A stretch of 16,439 bases of DNA from Candidatus Zambryskibacteria bacterium RIFOXYD2_FULL_43_10 (GCA_001825475.1 MHWZ01000031.1:1-16439); one strand, 5' to 3'; positions 1-7,460 are shown, counted from the stretch's first letter. Numbers and translations are program-made. The notes: generated from the letters alone by a model not told the origin.

Positions 1-2
1 TC

Positions 3-1139
3 AGCGAAACGGTTGGAAACATTTTACCGTTTGGCTCCGGGGATAATACCAACTTACCCATCTCACTAACTGATGATGAATTTGGAAATGACGCCTTTAA
101 TAATGGCGGTCAAACTTTTGATGAATTCGGGTCGCCGGCAGCGAATCTCTTTCGTATTTCCGACACTCCGGCCGCGGGAATAATAATTCTCAAAAAAGGT
201 GGCACGACTGTTGTGCGCTATATGGATCGCGCCACAGGACATATATATGACACAGATTTGGCAACGCTCGCAAAGACAAAAATCGTCAACCAAACTCTGC
301 CGAAAATTTATGAAGCCCATTTTAGATCGGATGGCAACGCGGTTCTTATTCGCTCTCTCAAGGATGATTCCGATGTAGTGGAGAATTTAGTGCTTACTCT
401 CACACCCCCGAAAAGCACCTCGACAGAGACCCTTTATTCTGTTTCTTCCGCTCCGGTTCGCGGAAATATAAATACCATTGCCGTTGGTTCGGGCAATACC
501 CTCTTTTATTCTCTGCGGGACACCTCGTCCATCGTATCTGCGACCTTTAGCGGCGTTGGCGCCAAAACTCTATTAACCTCCCCATTCACTGATTGGCGTT
601 TGGTCGCGGCGGGAAATAACTTGATTATCCATACAGAGGCCAGTGCAAACGCCTCCGGGTTCGCCTACAAACTTGGCACGTCAAACGGGGTCTTAGCAAA
701 AATTCTCGGCCCGCTAAATGGGCTGGTGGTAATTCCAAATGTTTCAGGTAATAGAGTATTGTACTCGTATGTTGAAAATAATGAAACGAGATTATTCGCC
801 AAAAATCTTACAAATAATGCGTTGAGTGAAATATTGCCGACAACAATCGCGGAAAAATGTATTTGGAGCATCAAACAAATAGACACCGTCTTCTGCGGCG
901 CACCCATTGATGGTTTGGGTCCTAATGAACCGGACGATTGGTATAGAGGGGCGACACATTTCTCCGACAGCATCTGGCTCTTTAACACAGGCGCTGAATT
1001 TGCCCAGGTTTTATCAGAACCCAAAACGAAGTTTGGCGTCGATCTTGATTTGGCGGAACCGAAATTGTCACCGGATGAAGATTATCTTGTCTTTATAAAC
1101 AGAACTGATTTGTCTCTTTGGGCGCTTAAGCTAGAATAG
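3..1139 (+). CDS. Hypothetical protein, possibly beta-propeller (5' end outside the window)
   Basis: The frame is open from the first bases, so the gene begins upstream; about 378 residues are visible. The first ATG inside the window (213) is internal, because the same frame reads without a stop back to position 3. I recognise no named family. The protein is rich in short beta-strand-like stretches, glycine, serine and asparagine. It ends with a pattern of the form LSPDEDYLVFINR..LSLWALKLE, similar to a blade of TolB/WD40-like propellers (S-P-D-G/E followed by a hydrophobic strand and W). No transmembrane segment or catalytic motif is visible in this part. A secreted or cell-surface protein with an N-terminal anchor is possible but cannot be seen. 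Its TAG stop is the first three bases of a 7-bp repeat array that follows directly. Confidence 0.6.
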   Translation, partial: SETVGNILPFGSGDNTNLPISLTDDEFGNDAFNNGGQTFDEFGSPAANLFRISDTPAAGIIILKKGGTTVVRYMDRATGHIYDTDLATLAKTKIVNQTLPKIYEAHFRSDGNAVLIRSLKDDSDVVENLVLTLTPPKSTSTETLYSVSSAPVRGNINTIAVGSGNTLFYSLRDTSSIVSATFSGVGAKTLLTSPFTDWRLVAAGNNLIIHTEASANASGFAYKLGTSNGVLAKILGPLNGLVVIPNVSGNRVLYSYVENNETRLFAKNLTNNALSEILPTTIAEKCIWSIKQIDTVFCGAPIDGLGPNEPDDWYRGATHFSDSIWLFNTGAEFAQVLSEPKTKFGVDLDLAEPKLSPDEDYLVFINRTDLSLWALKLE

Positions 1140-1171
1140 CTTCTAGCTGTTAGCTGCCAGCTTTTAGCTTT
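1137..1171 (+). repeat. Left heptamer array, five units of TAGCTNN
   Basis: Five contiguous 7-bp units begin at 1137, 1144, 1151, 1158 and 1165. Four match TAGCT at their first five bases and the fourth reads CAGCT. The first unit supplies the TAG stop of the upstream gene. The last unit is TAGCTTT followed by AAA. Confidence 0.85.
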
Positions 1172-1206
1172 AAATTCAATCGAAAAAACTATGCCAATAA
1201 GAAGAG

Positions 1207-1488
1207 GTGTATGGACTGACGTCTCAAATGAGGCGCGCCGCAGTATCTATACCCTCAAATATAGCAGAGGGGAGAAATAGGGGAACAAGAAAAGATTTTG
1301 TCCAATTCTTAAGGATTTCAAGCGGTTCAGTGGCTGAATTACAAACTCAAATTGAAATCGCAAAACAACTACCGAAAACTTCTACGTTCTCTTATGAAGA
1401 AACAGAGAATACCCTTAACGAAATCTCAAAGATGCTATCTTCAATGATCAGAAAATTGAATCTTCCAAAGCTAACAGCTGAAAGCTAG
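1207..1488 (+). CDS. Four-helix bundle (S23/IVP-type) protein, 5'-damaged, probably a pseudogene
   Basis: The 93 visible residues match the four-helix-bundle family of 23S rRNA intervening-sequence proteins: a YGLTSQMRRAAVSIPSNIAEG motif near the start, then a region with RNRGT..DFVQFLRISSGSVAELQTQIEIA. Family members are usually about 115-130 residues, and the first helix (about 30 residues) is missing. A TAA at 1198-1200 closes the frame just upstream, so only GTG 1207 is available as a start. Just upstream, a one-base shift gives P-I-E-E-V-Y-G-L, the expected FPxEExYGL family motif, so a frameshift plus an N-terminal deletion is likely. The last residues (KLTAES) are encoded by the right repeat array. 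No Shine-Dalgarno site is visible. Expression of the remnant cannot be excluded. Confidence 0.6.
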   Translation: MYGLTSQMRRAAVSIPSNIAEGRNRGTRKDFVQFLRISSGSVAELQTQIEIAKQLPKTSTFSYEETENTLNEISKMLSSMIRKLNLPKLTAES

Positions 1489-1501
1489 AAGCCAATAGCT
1501 A
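1467..1501 (-). repeat. Right heptamer array, five units, inverted relative to the left array
   Basis: Five contiguous 7-bp units of plus-strand form NNAGCTA (one reads GAAGCCA, one ACAGCTG). On the minus strand these are TAGCTNN variants. The array encodes the C-terminus of the four-helix-bundle remnant, and its outer unit gives the TAG stop codon of yidC at 1501-1499. Confidence 0.85.
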
Positions 1502-2212
1502 AGAAGTTTTTGTGAGTTTCCTACGAACAAAAACTTCTTGGCCGATACTAAAAAGATTGGTAGTAAGCCAATAGAGAGCAATGACACCAGAGATGTTATA
1601 GGAAATAAAAAAAACTATCACCGGGAAAAAATATTTCATTTGAGTTTGCATACTCCTGGTAAGATTATCGCCAAATGAATTACCTTTAGGCGGGGCTTGT
1701 CCTTTTGTAGAAATTTGGAATTGGAAAAAGGTGGAAACAGCGGCCAACAAAGCAAGCGTGACGCTCTTGGTAGTAAGGTCGAGAAAACCAAGAAAGGTGG
1801 CACTTGTATATTCCGGCGCCGCTACAAACGAATACAAAAGAGACATATCAACTTTAGGGAAATAAAGAAAAATCTGATATAGGGCGAGAATGATTGGAAT
1901 TTGAATAATAATAACGAAAATGCCCGAAAATGGATTAACTCCTTTTTCTTTATAAAGAGCTAGGGTTCGCCTTGCCTGTTCTTCGGTGTTATTTTTATAT
2001 TGTTCTTTAATTTTGGCCAGATCCGGAGCAATCGCCGCCATCCTTACTTGGGTAAGAACCGCCTTTTTAGAAAGCGGAAATATGATTAGGCGAACTAAGA
2101 TCGTAAGAATAATAATGATGACCCCGGCGTCGGCCCATGGTAATATTTTGAACAAAATTACTAAAGTGTTATAAAGAGGGTCAAAGAAAAAAGTGTGATA
2201 AATAAAAGACAT
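1499..2212 (-). CDS. yidC: Membrane protein insertase YidC/Oxa1
   Basis: This 237-residue protein belongs to the short YidC2/SpoIIIJ/Oxa1 type, which inserts and folds inner-membrane proteins alone or with SecYEG. Four to five hydrophobic segments can be seen, around residues 15-25, 29-47, 94-116, 142-165 and 193-215. The first conserved segment carries VRLIIFPLSKKA, with Arg41 as the expected hydrophilic-groove arginine. A positively charged cytoplasmic loop (about 50-90) follows, and the C-terminus has IALYWLTTNLFSIGQE. It lacks the large periplasmic domain of proteobacterial YidC and ends in a short basic tail. ATG at 2212 overlaps the rnpA stop by one base (TAATG), so it is translationally coupled to rnpA. 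Its TAG stop lies in the repeat array at 1495-1501. Confidence 0.95.
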   Translation of the reverse strand: MSFIYHTFFFDPLYNTLVILFKILPWADAGVIIIILTILVRLIIFPLSKKAVLTQVRMAAIAPDLAKIKEQYKNNTEEQARRTLALYKEKGVNPFSGIFVIIIQIPIILALYQIFLYFPKVDMSLLYSFVAAPEYTSATFLGFLDLTTKSVTLALLAAVSTFFQFQISTKGQAPPKGNSFGDNLTRSMQTQMKYFFPVIVFFISYNISGVIALYWLTTNLFSIGQEVFVRRKLTKTS

Positions 2213-2454
2213 TAGATTATCATAAGTGATTTTAATTCTTTTTCCAATGCTTCTCCCTTAATTTCTTCCGCCCCCGGCTTGGCAATAATAAAATAAGTGG
2301 CTGGTTTAAGATGGGAAGTAAATTTTTGCAGTATTGGACGAACCCGCCGGCGAATTCTGTTACGGACAACGGCCTTCTTAGAAATCTTTTTTGAAACAGA
2401 GATTATCAGTGTAACTCTAGCGGCCGGAGTAACACGCAAATAAAAATGGGCCAT
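2212..2454 (-). CDS. rnpA: Ribonuclease P protein component, short
   Basis: The protein subunit of RNase P helps the catalytic RNA bind pre-tRNA and remove the 5' leader. The signature is VSKKISKKAVVRNRIRRRVR at about residues 20-39, followed by a typical region ending KPGAEEIKGEALEKELKSL. At 80 residues it is clearly shorter than the usual 105-120, because the N-terminal 25 or so residues are absent. ATG 2454 overlaps the TGA of rpmH by one base (TGATG). In the same frame upstream, KKGTGTSFGL still resembles the family, but a TAG at 2490-2488 closes the frame after 11 codons without ATG, GTG or TTG. Either the start is truly late or an unusual start is used. Confidence 0.9.
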   Translation of the reverse strand: MAHFYLRVTPAARVTLIISVSKKISKKAVVRNRIRRRVRPILQKFTSHLKPATYFIIAKPGAEEIKGEALEKELKSLMII

Positions 2455-2588
2455 CAGACCGAAAGACGTGCCCGTCCCTTTCTTCGCCTATTTCTAATAA
2501 TCCTTTTTCCGGTAGATGTTTTTTGTCTTGACAAGAAACCGTGAGTTCTCGCCCGTTTGCGTTTTTTTGGTTTATATGTGACTGACAT
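2454..2588 (-). CDS. rpmH: 50S ribosomal protein bL34
   Basis: Translation from ATG 2588 gives 44 residues of classic bL34: it opens MSVTYKPKKRKRARTHGF, continues LSRQKTSTGKRIIRNRRRKG, and ends RARLSV before a TGA at 2456-2454. Length and the basic composition match the family exactly. It is first in the rpmH-rnpA-yidC unit, divergent from dnaA, which is the classic gene order beside bacterial origins. Expression should come from the strong promoter at 2614-2642. Confidence 0.96.
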   Translation of the reverse strand: MSVTYKPKKRKRARTHGFLSRQKTSTGKRIIRNRRRKGRARLSV

Positions 2589-2603
2589 ATTATTCTCAAC
2601 AAG

Positions 2604-2612
2604 TTATCAACA
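2604..2612 (+). promoter_or_regulatory. DnaA-box-like site upstream of dnaA
   Basis: TTATCAACA differs from the consensus DnaA box TTATCCACA at one position. It lies between the rpmH -10 box and start codon, where DnaA binding could influence the divergent rpmH and dnaA promoters. An identical site occurs at 4174-4182. Confidence 0.5.
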
Positions 2613-2613
2613 T

Positions 2614-2642
2614 ATTATAAACATTTTTCGGCTTTTTCACAA
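2614..2642 (-). promoter_or_regulatory. Promoter of rpmH-rnpA-yidC
   Basis: On the minus strand, a -35 TTGTGA (2642-2637) is separated by exactly 17 nt from a perfect -10 TATAAT (2619-2614). The predicted leader to rpmH is about 18 nt. The spacing and the perfect -10 make this one of the best promoter calls in the window. Confidence 0.75.
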
Positions 2643-2665
2643 GTTTTCATCATACCCTAAAAAGA

Positions 2666-2671
2666 TATACT
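2666..2671 (+). promoter_or_regulatory. Putative -10 box of dnaA
   Basis: TATACT lies 22 nt before the dnaA ATG, with no convincing -35 hexamer. No Shine-Dalgarno site is visible between it and the start codon. Confidence 0.4.
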
Positions 2672-2693
2672 ATGTTACCGAACGAATTCTTTC

Positions 2694-4037
2694 ATGGATT
2701 ACAAACAACTTTGGCAAAGCGTTTTAGTGGAAATGGAGTTAAGCATCTCAAGCGCCAATTTCACAACATGGTTTAAGGATACTTATATAGTAAAAGGGGA
2801 GGGTGGAGTAGTGGTACTCTCTGTGCCCAACGCCTTTGTTAAAGAGTGGCTCCTGACCAAATACCACCATACTATTCTCAAGAGTTTAAGGGATCTTGAG
2901 AATTCCGTTCATGCCGTAGAATATGTGGTAAATAAAGAAGGCGCCCGCAAGAAAGAGGAAAAATCAGACCAAAAACTTCATATGAAAGCGCTTCCATTGC
3001 CGGAGACTATGGTAAACAAGGACGATAATTTAAATCCGCGCTACACTTTTGAAACATTTGTTGTGGGTCCCTTTAACGAACTGGCCCATGCGGCCGCCCA
3101 AGCGGTGATTAAAAAACCCGGAGTTATGTACAACCCGCTCTTCATCCATGGATCTACTGGTCATGGTAAAACTCATTTGATTCAAGCGATTGGCAACCAT
3201 ATTAAAATCACCGATCCTAGTAAAAAAATTTATTATATGACTTCCGAACAATTCGGCCAAGACTGTATGAACGCTCTTCAAAATCAAAAAATGTCCGTTT
3301 TTAAAGAAAAATATCGTAAATACGATGTTTTAATCGTTGATGACATTCAATTCTTTTCTGACAAACAAAAATTTCAAGAAGAATTGTTCCATTTATTCAA
3401 TACTCTATACGACAACAACAGACAGATTATATTTTCTTCCGACAAACACCCTTATTTCATTACCGGTCTTGAGGAAAGATTAAAATCCCGACTCTCCGCC
3501 GGGATGACAGTCGATATTCCCGCGCCAGACAAGGAATCAAGAATTGCTATTATTTCTAGAAAGGCGCAGCAGCAAAACATTGTTCTGTCGCCAGAGATTA
3601 TTGATTATCTGGCCCATACTATAAACGGCAATATCAGGGATCTTGAGGGGGTTGTTAATACCTTGCTTTGCCACACCCAACTCAAGAGCCGAGAAATATC
3701 GATGGCCGATGTTAGAAATTACATAAAAGATAATGTAAAACCGAGGAAAACTATCGCCATCAAGGACGTTGTTAGGATAGTTTCTGATTTCTACAACATT
3801 AAGGAGGGTAGTATTTACGAAAAAACCAGACATAAAGAGGTGATCCGTCCGCGTCAAATTATTATGTATCTTTTACGTGAAGATTTTAACATCTCTTATC
3901 CATCAATTGGCCAAAAACTGGGCGGGAGAGACCATACTACAGTTATTTACTCGTGTGAGAAAATAAAAACCAGTATAAAGGCGGATCAATCATTATTGGA
4001 AGAGGTTGGCCAGATTAGAAATTTATTAACGGTATAA
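2694..4037 (+). CDS. dnaA: Chromosomal replication initiator protein DnaA
   Basis: DnaA binds DnaA boxes at oriC, melts the origin as an ATP-bound filament and loads DnaB. The 447 residues show all domains. Domain I is at 1-70 (LWQSVLVEMELSISSANFTTWF). A short linker spans 80-115. The AAA+ domain has Walker A GSTGHGKT (153-160) and Walker B DVLIVDD (211-217), followed by an arginine-rich EERLKSRLSAGM segment. The C-terminal DNA-binding domain IV has GGRDHTT (410-416). The start fits the family N-terminus closely. The gene is divergent from rpmH and followed by dnaN in the same direction, the conserved origin arrangement. Possible autoregulation through the box at 2604-2612 is inferred. Confidence 0.98.
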   Translation: MDYKQLWQSVLVEMELSISSANFTTWFKDTYIVKGEGGVVVLSVPNAFVKEWLLTKYHHTILKSLRDLENSVHAVEYVVNKEGARKKEEKSDQKLHMKALPLPETMVNKDDNLNPRYTFETFVVGPFNELAHAAAQAVIKKPGVMYNPLFIHGSTGHGKTHLIQAIGNHIKITDPSKKIYYMTSEQFGQDCMNALQNQKMSVFKEKYRKYDVLIVDDIQFFSDKQKFQEELFHLFNTLYDNNRQIIFSSDKHPYFITGLEERLKSRLSAGMTVDIPAPDKESRIAIISRKAQQQNIVLSPEIIDYLAHTINGNIRDLEGVVNTLLCHTQLKSREISMADVRNYIKDNVKPRKTIAIKDVVRIVSDFYNIKEGSIYEKTRHKEVIRPRQIIMYLLREDFNISYPSIGQKLGGRDHTTVIYSCEKIKTSIKADQSLLEEVGQIRNLLTV

Positions 4038-4242
4038 AGTTATGTGGAAAAACAACGAAAATAGTGTTAGCGAGTTGTTGAAAAAATATTTTTTATATCC
4101 ATATTTAAAAAATAATATTCAGATTCCATAACTTATCCTCATGTTAACTAAAAATCGAACAATAAAATACGGCTTATCAACAAAACAAAGTAGATAATAC
4201 ACATATTCACACATCTAATAGTAATAATAATTTTATATATAT
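4038..4242. other. Candidate replication origin (oriC) between dnaA and dnaN
   Basis: This 205-bp non-coding gap is strongly AT-rich and contains DnaA-box-like 9-mers: TTATCAACA at 4174-4182, TTATCCTCA at 4133-4141 (one mismatch) and TGTGGAAAA at 4043-4051 (one mismatch on the other strand). A weaker ATATTCACA lies at 4203-4211. A perfect 14-bp palindrome of A6-TA-T6 type lies at 4081-4094, and AT-rich runs before dnaN could serve as the unwinding element. Position between dnaA and dnaN is the usual oriC location in many bacteria. The boxes are few and degenerate, so this remains a candidate. Confidence 0.6.
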
Positions 4243-5346
4243 ATGAAAATAGAATGTATTAAAGAACAATTAGAAGAAGCGTTAAATAAGGCAGTTAAGA
4301 TAACTGGTAAAAATATTACCTTACCTATATTAAATGGTTTTTATTTAGAGGCCCACCAAAACCTTCTTTCGATAAGAGCAACTAATTTAGATCTCGGTAT
4401 TTTAATTACTTTACCTGTTAAGGTAATTGAACCGGGGGTAGTTGTGGTTCCAGCTCAGATAATTTCTTCTTTCATTTCCTCATTATTTAAAGATAAAAAT
4501 ATTACAATTGACTCTAAAAATCAAATATTGGAAATAAAAACATCAAACACAAAAACAAGTATTAAAATCCTCCCCCACGAAGATTTCCCCATTATTCCCC
4601 AAATAAGCGAAGATAAAACCTTTTCAATACCAACAAGAGATTTTGTTTTTGGTATAAAATCTGTTATTTACGCGGCGGCACTGGGAAGCATTAAGCCGGA
4701 ACTATCATCGATTTCTATAACCTATGGAGATGGTCTGTTGGTTTTTGCTACCACAGACTCGTTTAGACTCGCTGAAAAAAAGATAAGAGTAAAAAAGATT
4801 CCACACTTCAAACAAATTCTTATTCCTCAGAGAAATGCCATGGAGATAATAAGGATTTTTGATAAGGGCGACGAAGAGATCTCGATTTCCGTGGCGGAAC
4901 ATCAAATGGGTTTAAGGTCACAAAACATTTATCTTGTCTCGCGCACCATCGAAGGTATCTTCCCGGATTATAAACAAATTATTCCCAAAGAAACCTCCTC
5001 CAAGGCAATTCTACTTAAACAGGATTTAATAAACTCGCTTAAAACAAGTTTTATCTTCTCAGATAGTTTTAATCAACTTACGCTTAAACTTTTGCCCAAG
5101 ACCAAAAGTTTTGAGATTGAGTCAAAAAATTCCACCGTGGGCGAAAGTGTCTGCGGTATTGATGCTGTTTTGGAAGGGGAGAACATTTCTATTAATGTAA
5201 ACCACCGATATTTTATGGACTGTCTCCAATCCATTACAACCGATAGCATCTCACTCTCTTTTGGCGGTCAAGCCAAACCAATTATTATCCAAGGGGTGGG
5301 AGATACTAGTTTTCTCTATCTTGTAATGCCCATGAATCAATCATAG
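4243..5346 (+). CDS. dnaN: DNA polymerase III beta subunit (sliding clamp)
   Basis: DnaN forms the ring-shaped dimer that tethers DNA polymerase III and repair enzymes to DNA. The 367 residues equal the usual family length (about 366-380). Visible family features include a first domain opening with the helix IKEQLEEALNKAVKITGK and TLPILNGFYLEA, the segment SISITYGDGLLVFATTDSFRLAEKKI near the middle, SRTIEGIFPDYKQIIP, and a C-terminus LYLVMPMNQS that corresponds to the conserved MPMR end. ATG at 4243 follows an AT-only stretch with no Shine-Dalgarno site. It is convergent with the penicillin-binding protein, with only 12 bp between stops and no clear terminator hairpin there. Confidence 0.97.
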   Translation: MKIECIKEQLEEALNKAVKITGKNITLPILNGFYLEAHQNLLSIRATNLDLGILITLPVKVIEPGVVVVPAQIISSFISSLFKDKNITIDSKNQILEIKTSNTKTSIKILPHEDFPIIPQISEDKTFSIPTRDFVFGIKSVIYAAALGSIKPELSSISITYGDGLLVFATTDSFRLAEKKIRVKKIPHFKQILIPQRNAMEIIRIFDKGDEEISISVAEHQMGLRSQNIYLVSRTIEGIFPDYKQIIPKETSSKAILLKQDLINSLKTSFIFSDSFNQLTLKLLPKTKSFEIESKNSTVGESVCGIDAVLEGENISINVNHRYFMDCLQSITTDSISLSFGGQAKPIIIQGVGDTSFLYLVMPMNQS

Positions 5347-5358
5347 TTAAATTTAAAC

Positions 5359-7434
5359 CTAAGGACTTATTTTATTAAAATCCGCCCAAAGTTTAACGCC
5401 ATATTCCCAATTTTGAAATTGAGGGTCAGTGGAAGGGTCTTGAGGTATGGGGCCGCGGGGATTATCTTTCTCAACCCAATAAAGGATGGAATGAATGCCA
5501 CCCGTTGTCCAATCGCCACGTAGAACAGGTTTTAATTCACTCAGATCTTCCGGTGATGGCGGAGTAAAAGTTTCGATGGGGAATTTAGGTAAAACCTGCT
5601 CCATATATTCATGCCAAAGGGGGGCGACCACAAGACCTGAAACTTTTTTCTCCATAGGGCGATTATCGTTATTACCCACCCACGCTCCCACCACAAGATT
5701 GGGGGTGTAGCCGACAATCCAGGCGTCGCGATAATCGTTTGAGGTGCCCGTTTTAACTGCTACAGGACGAGCTGGTATGTAGAGAGCTGAGTTTGCCCCG
5801 AAGCCTGGTGTTCGCGCGGTGTTATCAGACAGGATATCTGTAATGAGGCGCGAGACATCTTCCGGTAATACCCGTCGAGGGGCTGGAGTGTGTCTATCAA
5901 CAATATTGCCCGCCAAGTCTTCTACCCAAAGCACGGGATTATAGGGATTACGAACACCGTCGTTAGCAAATACGGAGTACGCCGAAGTCATATCAAGAAG
6001 AGAGACTTCTCCGCCTCCTAGTACTAGCGACAAACCATATCTCTCAGGGTCGTTAAGGGTTTCTATCCCCATGCTTTTGGCCGTTGATATTGAATCACTC
6101 ACTCTGGCGAGATATATTCCTTGGACTGCGGGAATATTTACCGATTGAGCTAGGGCGTTTCTTATAGTCATTGGTCCCCGGAACCGGTCGTCGTAATTAC
6201 TCGGGGCGTAACAAATATCGTCTGTAGTAAAATTGTCTGGTGCGCAATTAGCGGCAAATTGAATACGAGTATCATATAGAATTGTTTGATCAGTATAACC
6301 CTTCTTAAACATCGTTGCATAAATGAATGGTTTGAATGTAGAGCCCGGTTGGCGGAACCCCGTGGTAACATTAAAATTTCCGTCGATTTCTGTATCAAAA
6401 TAATCACGCGAGCCAACCATCATTAAAATATCACCACTTTTTGGATCAATTGCCACCAGACCATTATTTTCACCACCAAACTTTTCTTTATTTATCACAC
6501 CATATTTTTTGGATATCGCCTCGGCTTTTTCCTGAAGCGAGTAATCTAGAGTGGTTATTATTTTATAATTCCCGTTTTGCAGAGCATCCTCACCGTATCT
6601 CTTGGCCAGGAAGTTCAGAACAAAGAAAACGAAATGTGGCGCCTTAATACCTCCCGTGTTGAGTCTGGGTTTGAATTCCACTTTCCCCTTTTTTGCATTT
6701 TCGTATTCCGCTTCCGAAATAAAACCGCTGGCAAGCATTTCGTAAAGCACTAAATCCTTTCTCGCCCCCAATTCAGAGAGGTTGGGACCATAGGGTGAAT
6801 AATAAGTGGGCGCCTTTGGCAGGGCGGCAAGGTAGGCCGATTCGGCCAAGGTGAGTTGGGATGCTGGTTTGCCAAAGAAGTTTTGTGCCGCTTCCCCTAC
6901 GCCGTAAACTGTTCCCCCATAGGAGATTTCGTTTAGGTAGAGTGATAAAATCTCACTTTTTGTTAGAATTTTTTCCAGCTTAACGGCCAAAATCAACTCT
7001 TTCAACTTTCTGGTCGGAGTTTTGTCTTTGGTAAGGATTGAGTTTTTGACCACTTGCTGGGTAATGGTCGAACCACCCTGGCTAAAGGACAGAGTGCTTA
7101 AGTTTACAAGCACCGCCCTTAGAAATGAGGTCCATCGAAATCCGTTATGCGAGTAAAAATTTTTATCTTCAATAGCCACTGTCGCGGCTACAATATAAGG
7201 CGATATGTTTTCAACCGCGAGTCGCTCCCTCCGGACGTCGCGCGACATATCATAGAGCAGAATTTCTCCGGTACGGTCGTAAATTTTTGTTGATTGGTCA
7301 ATCTTGCGCTCCGATATATCTTCTAGGGCCGGGATGCGAAGCGAAGCCGTCCACAAGATCAACACACCCGAGACGACCAAACCCAGAGCCGCAATCGCCA
7401 AAATGTAGTTGGAGCGGTGATTTTTTTTAGCCAT
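5359..7434 (-). CDS. Class A penicillin-binding protein (PBP1A-like transglycosylase/transpeptidase)
   Basis: This bifunctional enzyme polymerises glycan strands from lipid II and cross-links peptides outside the membrane. The 691 residues start with a short basic cytoplasmic tail and one transmembrane anchor (about 9-31). The GT51 domain follows, with the catalytic AIEDKNFYSHNG (Glu89), GGSTITQQ (120-127), LYLNEISYGG and LAALPKAPTYYSP. The transpeptidase domain has STFK (Ser365-Lys368), SVN (431-433) and KTGTS (561-565), so all three catalytic motifs are intact. The C-terminus has no extra PASTA or fibronectin-like domain. ATG 7434 is preceded by a weak AGGA and an extended -10 (7452-7460). 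It is divergent from tyrS. Confidence 0.96.
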   Translation of the reverse strand: MAKKNHRSNYILAIAALGLVVSGVLILWTASLRIPALEDISERKIDQSTKIYDRTGEILLYDMSRDVRRERLAVENISPYIVAATVAIEDKNFYSHNGFRWTSFLRAVLVNLSTLSFSQGGSTITQQVVKNSILTKDKTPTRKLKELILAVKLEKILTKSEILSLYLNEISYGGTVYGVGEAAQNFFGKPASQLTLAESAYLAALPKAPTYYSPYGPNLSELGARKDLVLYEMLASGFISEAEYENAKKGKVEFKPRLNTGGIKAPHFVFFVLNFLAKRYGEDALQNGNYKIITTLDYSLQEKAEAISKKYGVINKEKFGGENNGLVAIDPKSGDILMMVGSRDYFDTEIDGNFNVTTGFRQPGSTFKPFIYATMFKKGYTDQTILYDTRIQFAANCAPDNFTTDDICYAPSNYDDRFRGPMTIRNALAQSVNIPAVQGIYLARVSDSISTAKSMGIETLNDPERYGLSLVLGGGEVSLLDMTSAYSVFANDGVRNPYNPVLWVEDLAGNIVDRHTPAPRRVLPEDVSRLITDILSDNTARTPGFGANSALYIPARPVAVKTGTSNDYRDAWIVGYTPNLVVGAWVGNNDNRPMEKKVSGLVVAPLWHEYMEQVLPKFPIETFTPPSPEDLSELKPVLRGDWTTGGIHSILYWVEKDNPRGPIPQDPSTDPQFQNWEYGVKLWADFNKISP

Positions 7435-7451
7435 TTCCTACGAAGAAACCC

Positions 7452-7460
7452 ATTCTAGCA
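7452..7460 (-). promoter_or_regulatory. Extended -10 promoter of the penicillin-binding protein gene
   Basis: On the minus strand TGCTAGAAT forms an extended -10 (TGn plus TAGAAT), leaving 17 nt to the ATG at 7434. No clear -35 is seen, as expected for extended -10 promoters. Confidence 0.5.

Larger units (their letters stand above)
1137..1501. mobile_element. 365-bp element: four-helix-bundle gene relic between inverted heptamer arrays
   Basis: Two 35-bp arrays, each of five 7-bp units, bound this segment in opposite orientation. The left array (1137-1171) has consensus TAGCTNN; the right array (1467-1501) is the same consensus on the minus strand. Aligned unit by unit, the left array and the reverse complement of the right array agree at 27 of 35 positions, with the innermost units identical. 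Between them lies a damaged S23/IVP-type four-helix-bundle gene. S23-type proteins are known from intervening sequences inserted in 23S rRNA genes of Leptospira and Coxiella, which have complementary ends. An IVS-like or MITE-like element inserted between two convergent genes is therefore my inference. No transposase and no target-site duplication were seen. Confidence 0.55.

Noticed and set aside
665..1024. 119-residue open frame on the minus strand
   Set aside because: It is antisense to the hypothetical propeller-like gene, with no recognisable motif or start signal.
1137..1501. CRISPR-like array from repeated 7-bp units
   Set aside because: Units are contiguous 7-mers without spacers and flank a gene in opposite orientation, which is not CRISPR architecture.
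2417..2602. 61-residue open frame on the minus strand across rpmH
   Set aside because: It is a shifted frame over the true rpmH, which gives a perfect bL34 sequence in another frame.
5347..5358. Possible terminator between dnaN and the penicillin-binding protein gene
   Set aside because: Only a short AT palindrome is present; there is no GC-containing stem or T run, so I do not call it.
5395..5430. ATTCAAA-like sequence near the 3' end of the penicillin-binding protein gene
   Set aside because: Only a partial, non-tandem match, explained by ordinary Gln-Phe-Gln-Asn codons.
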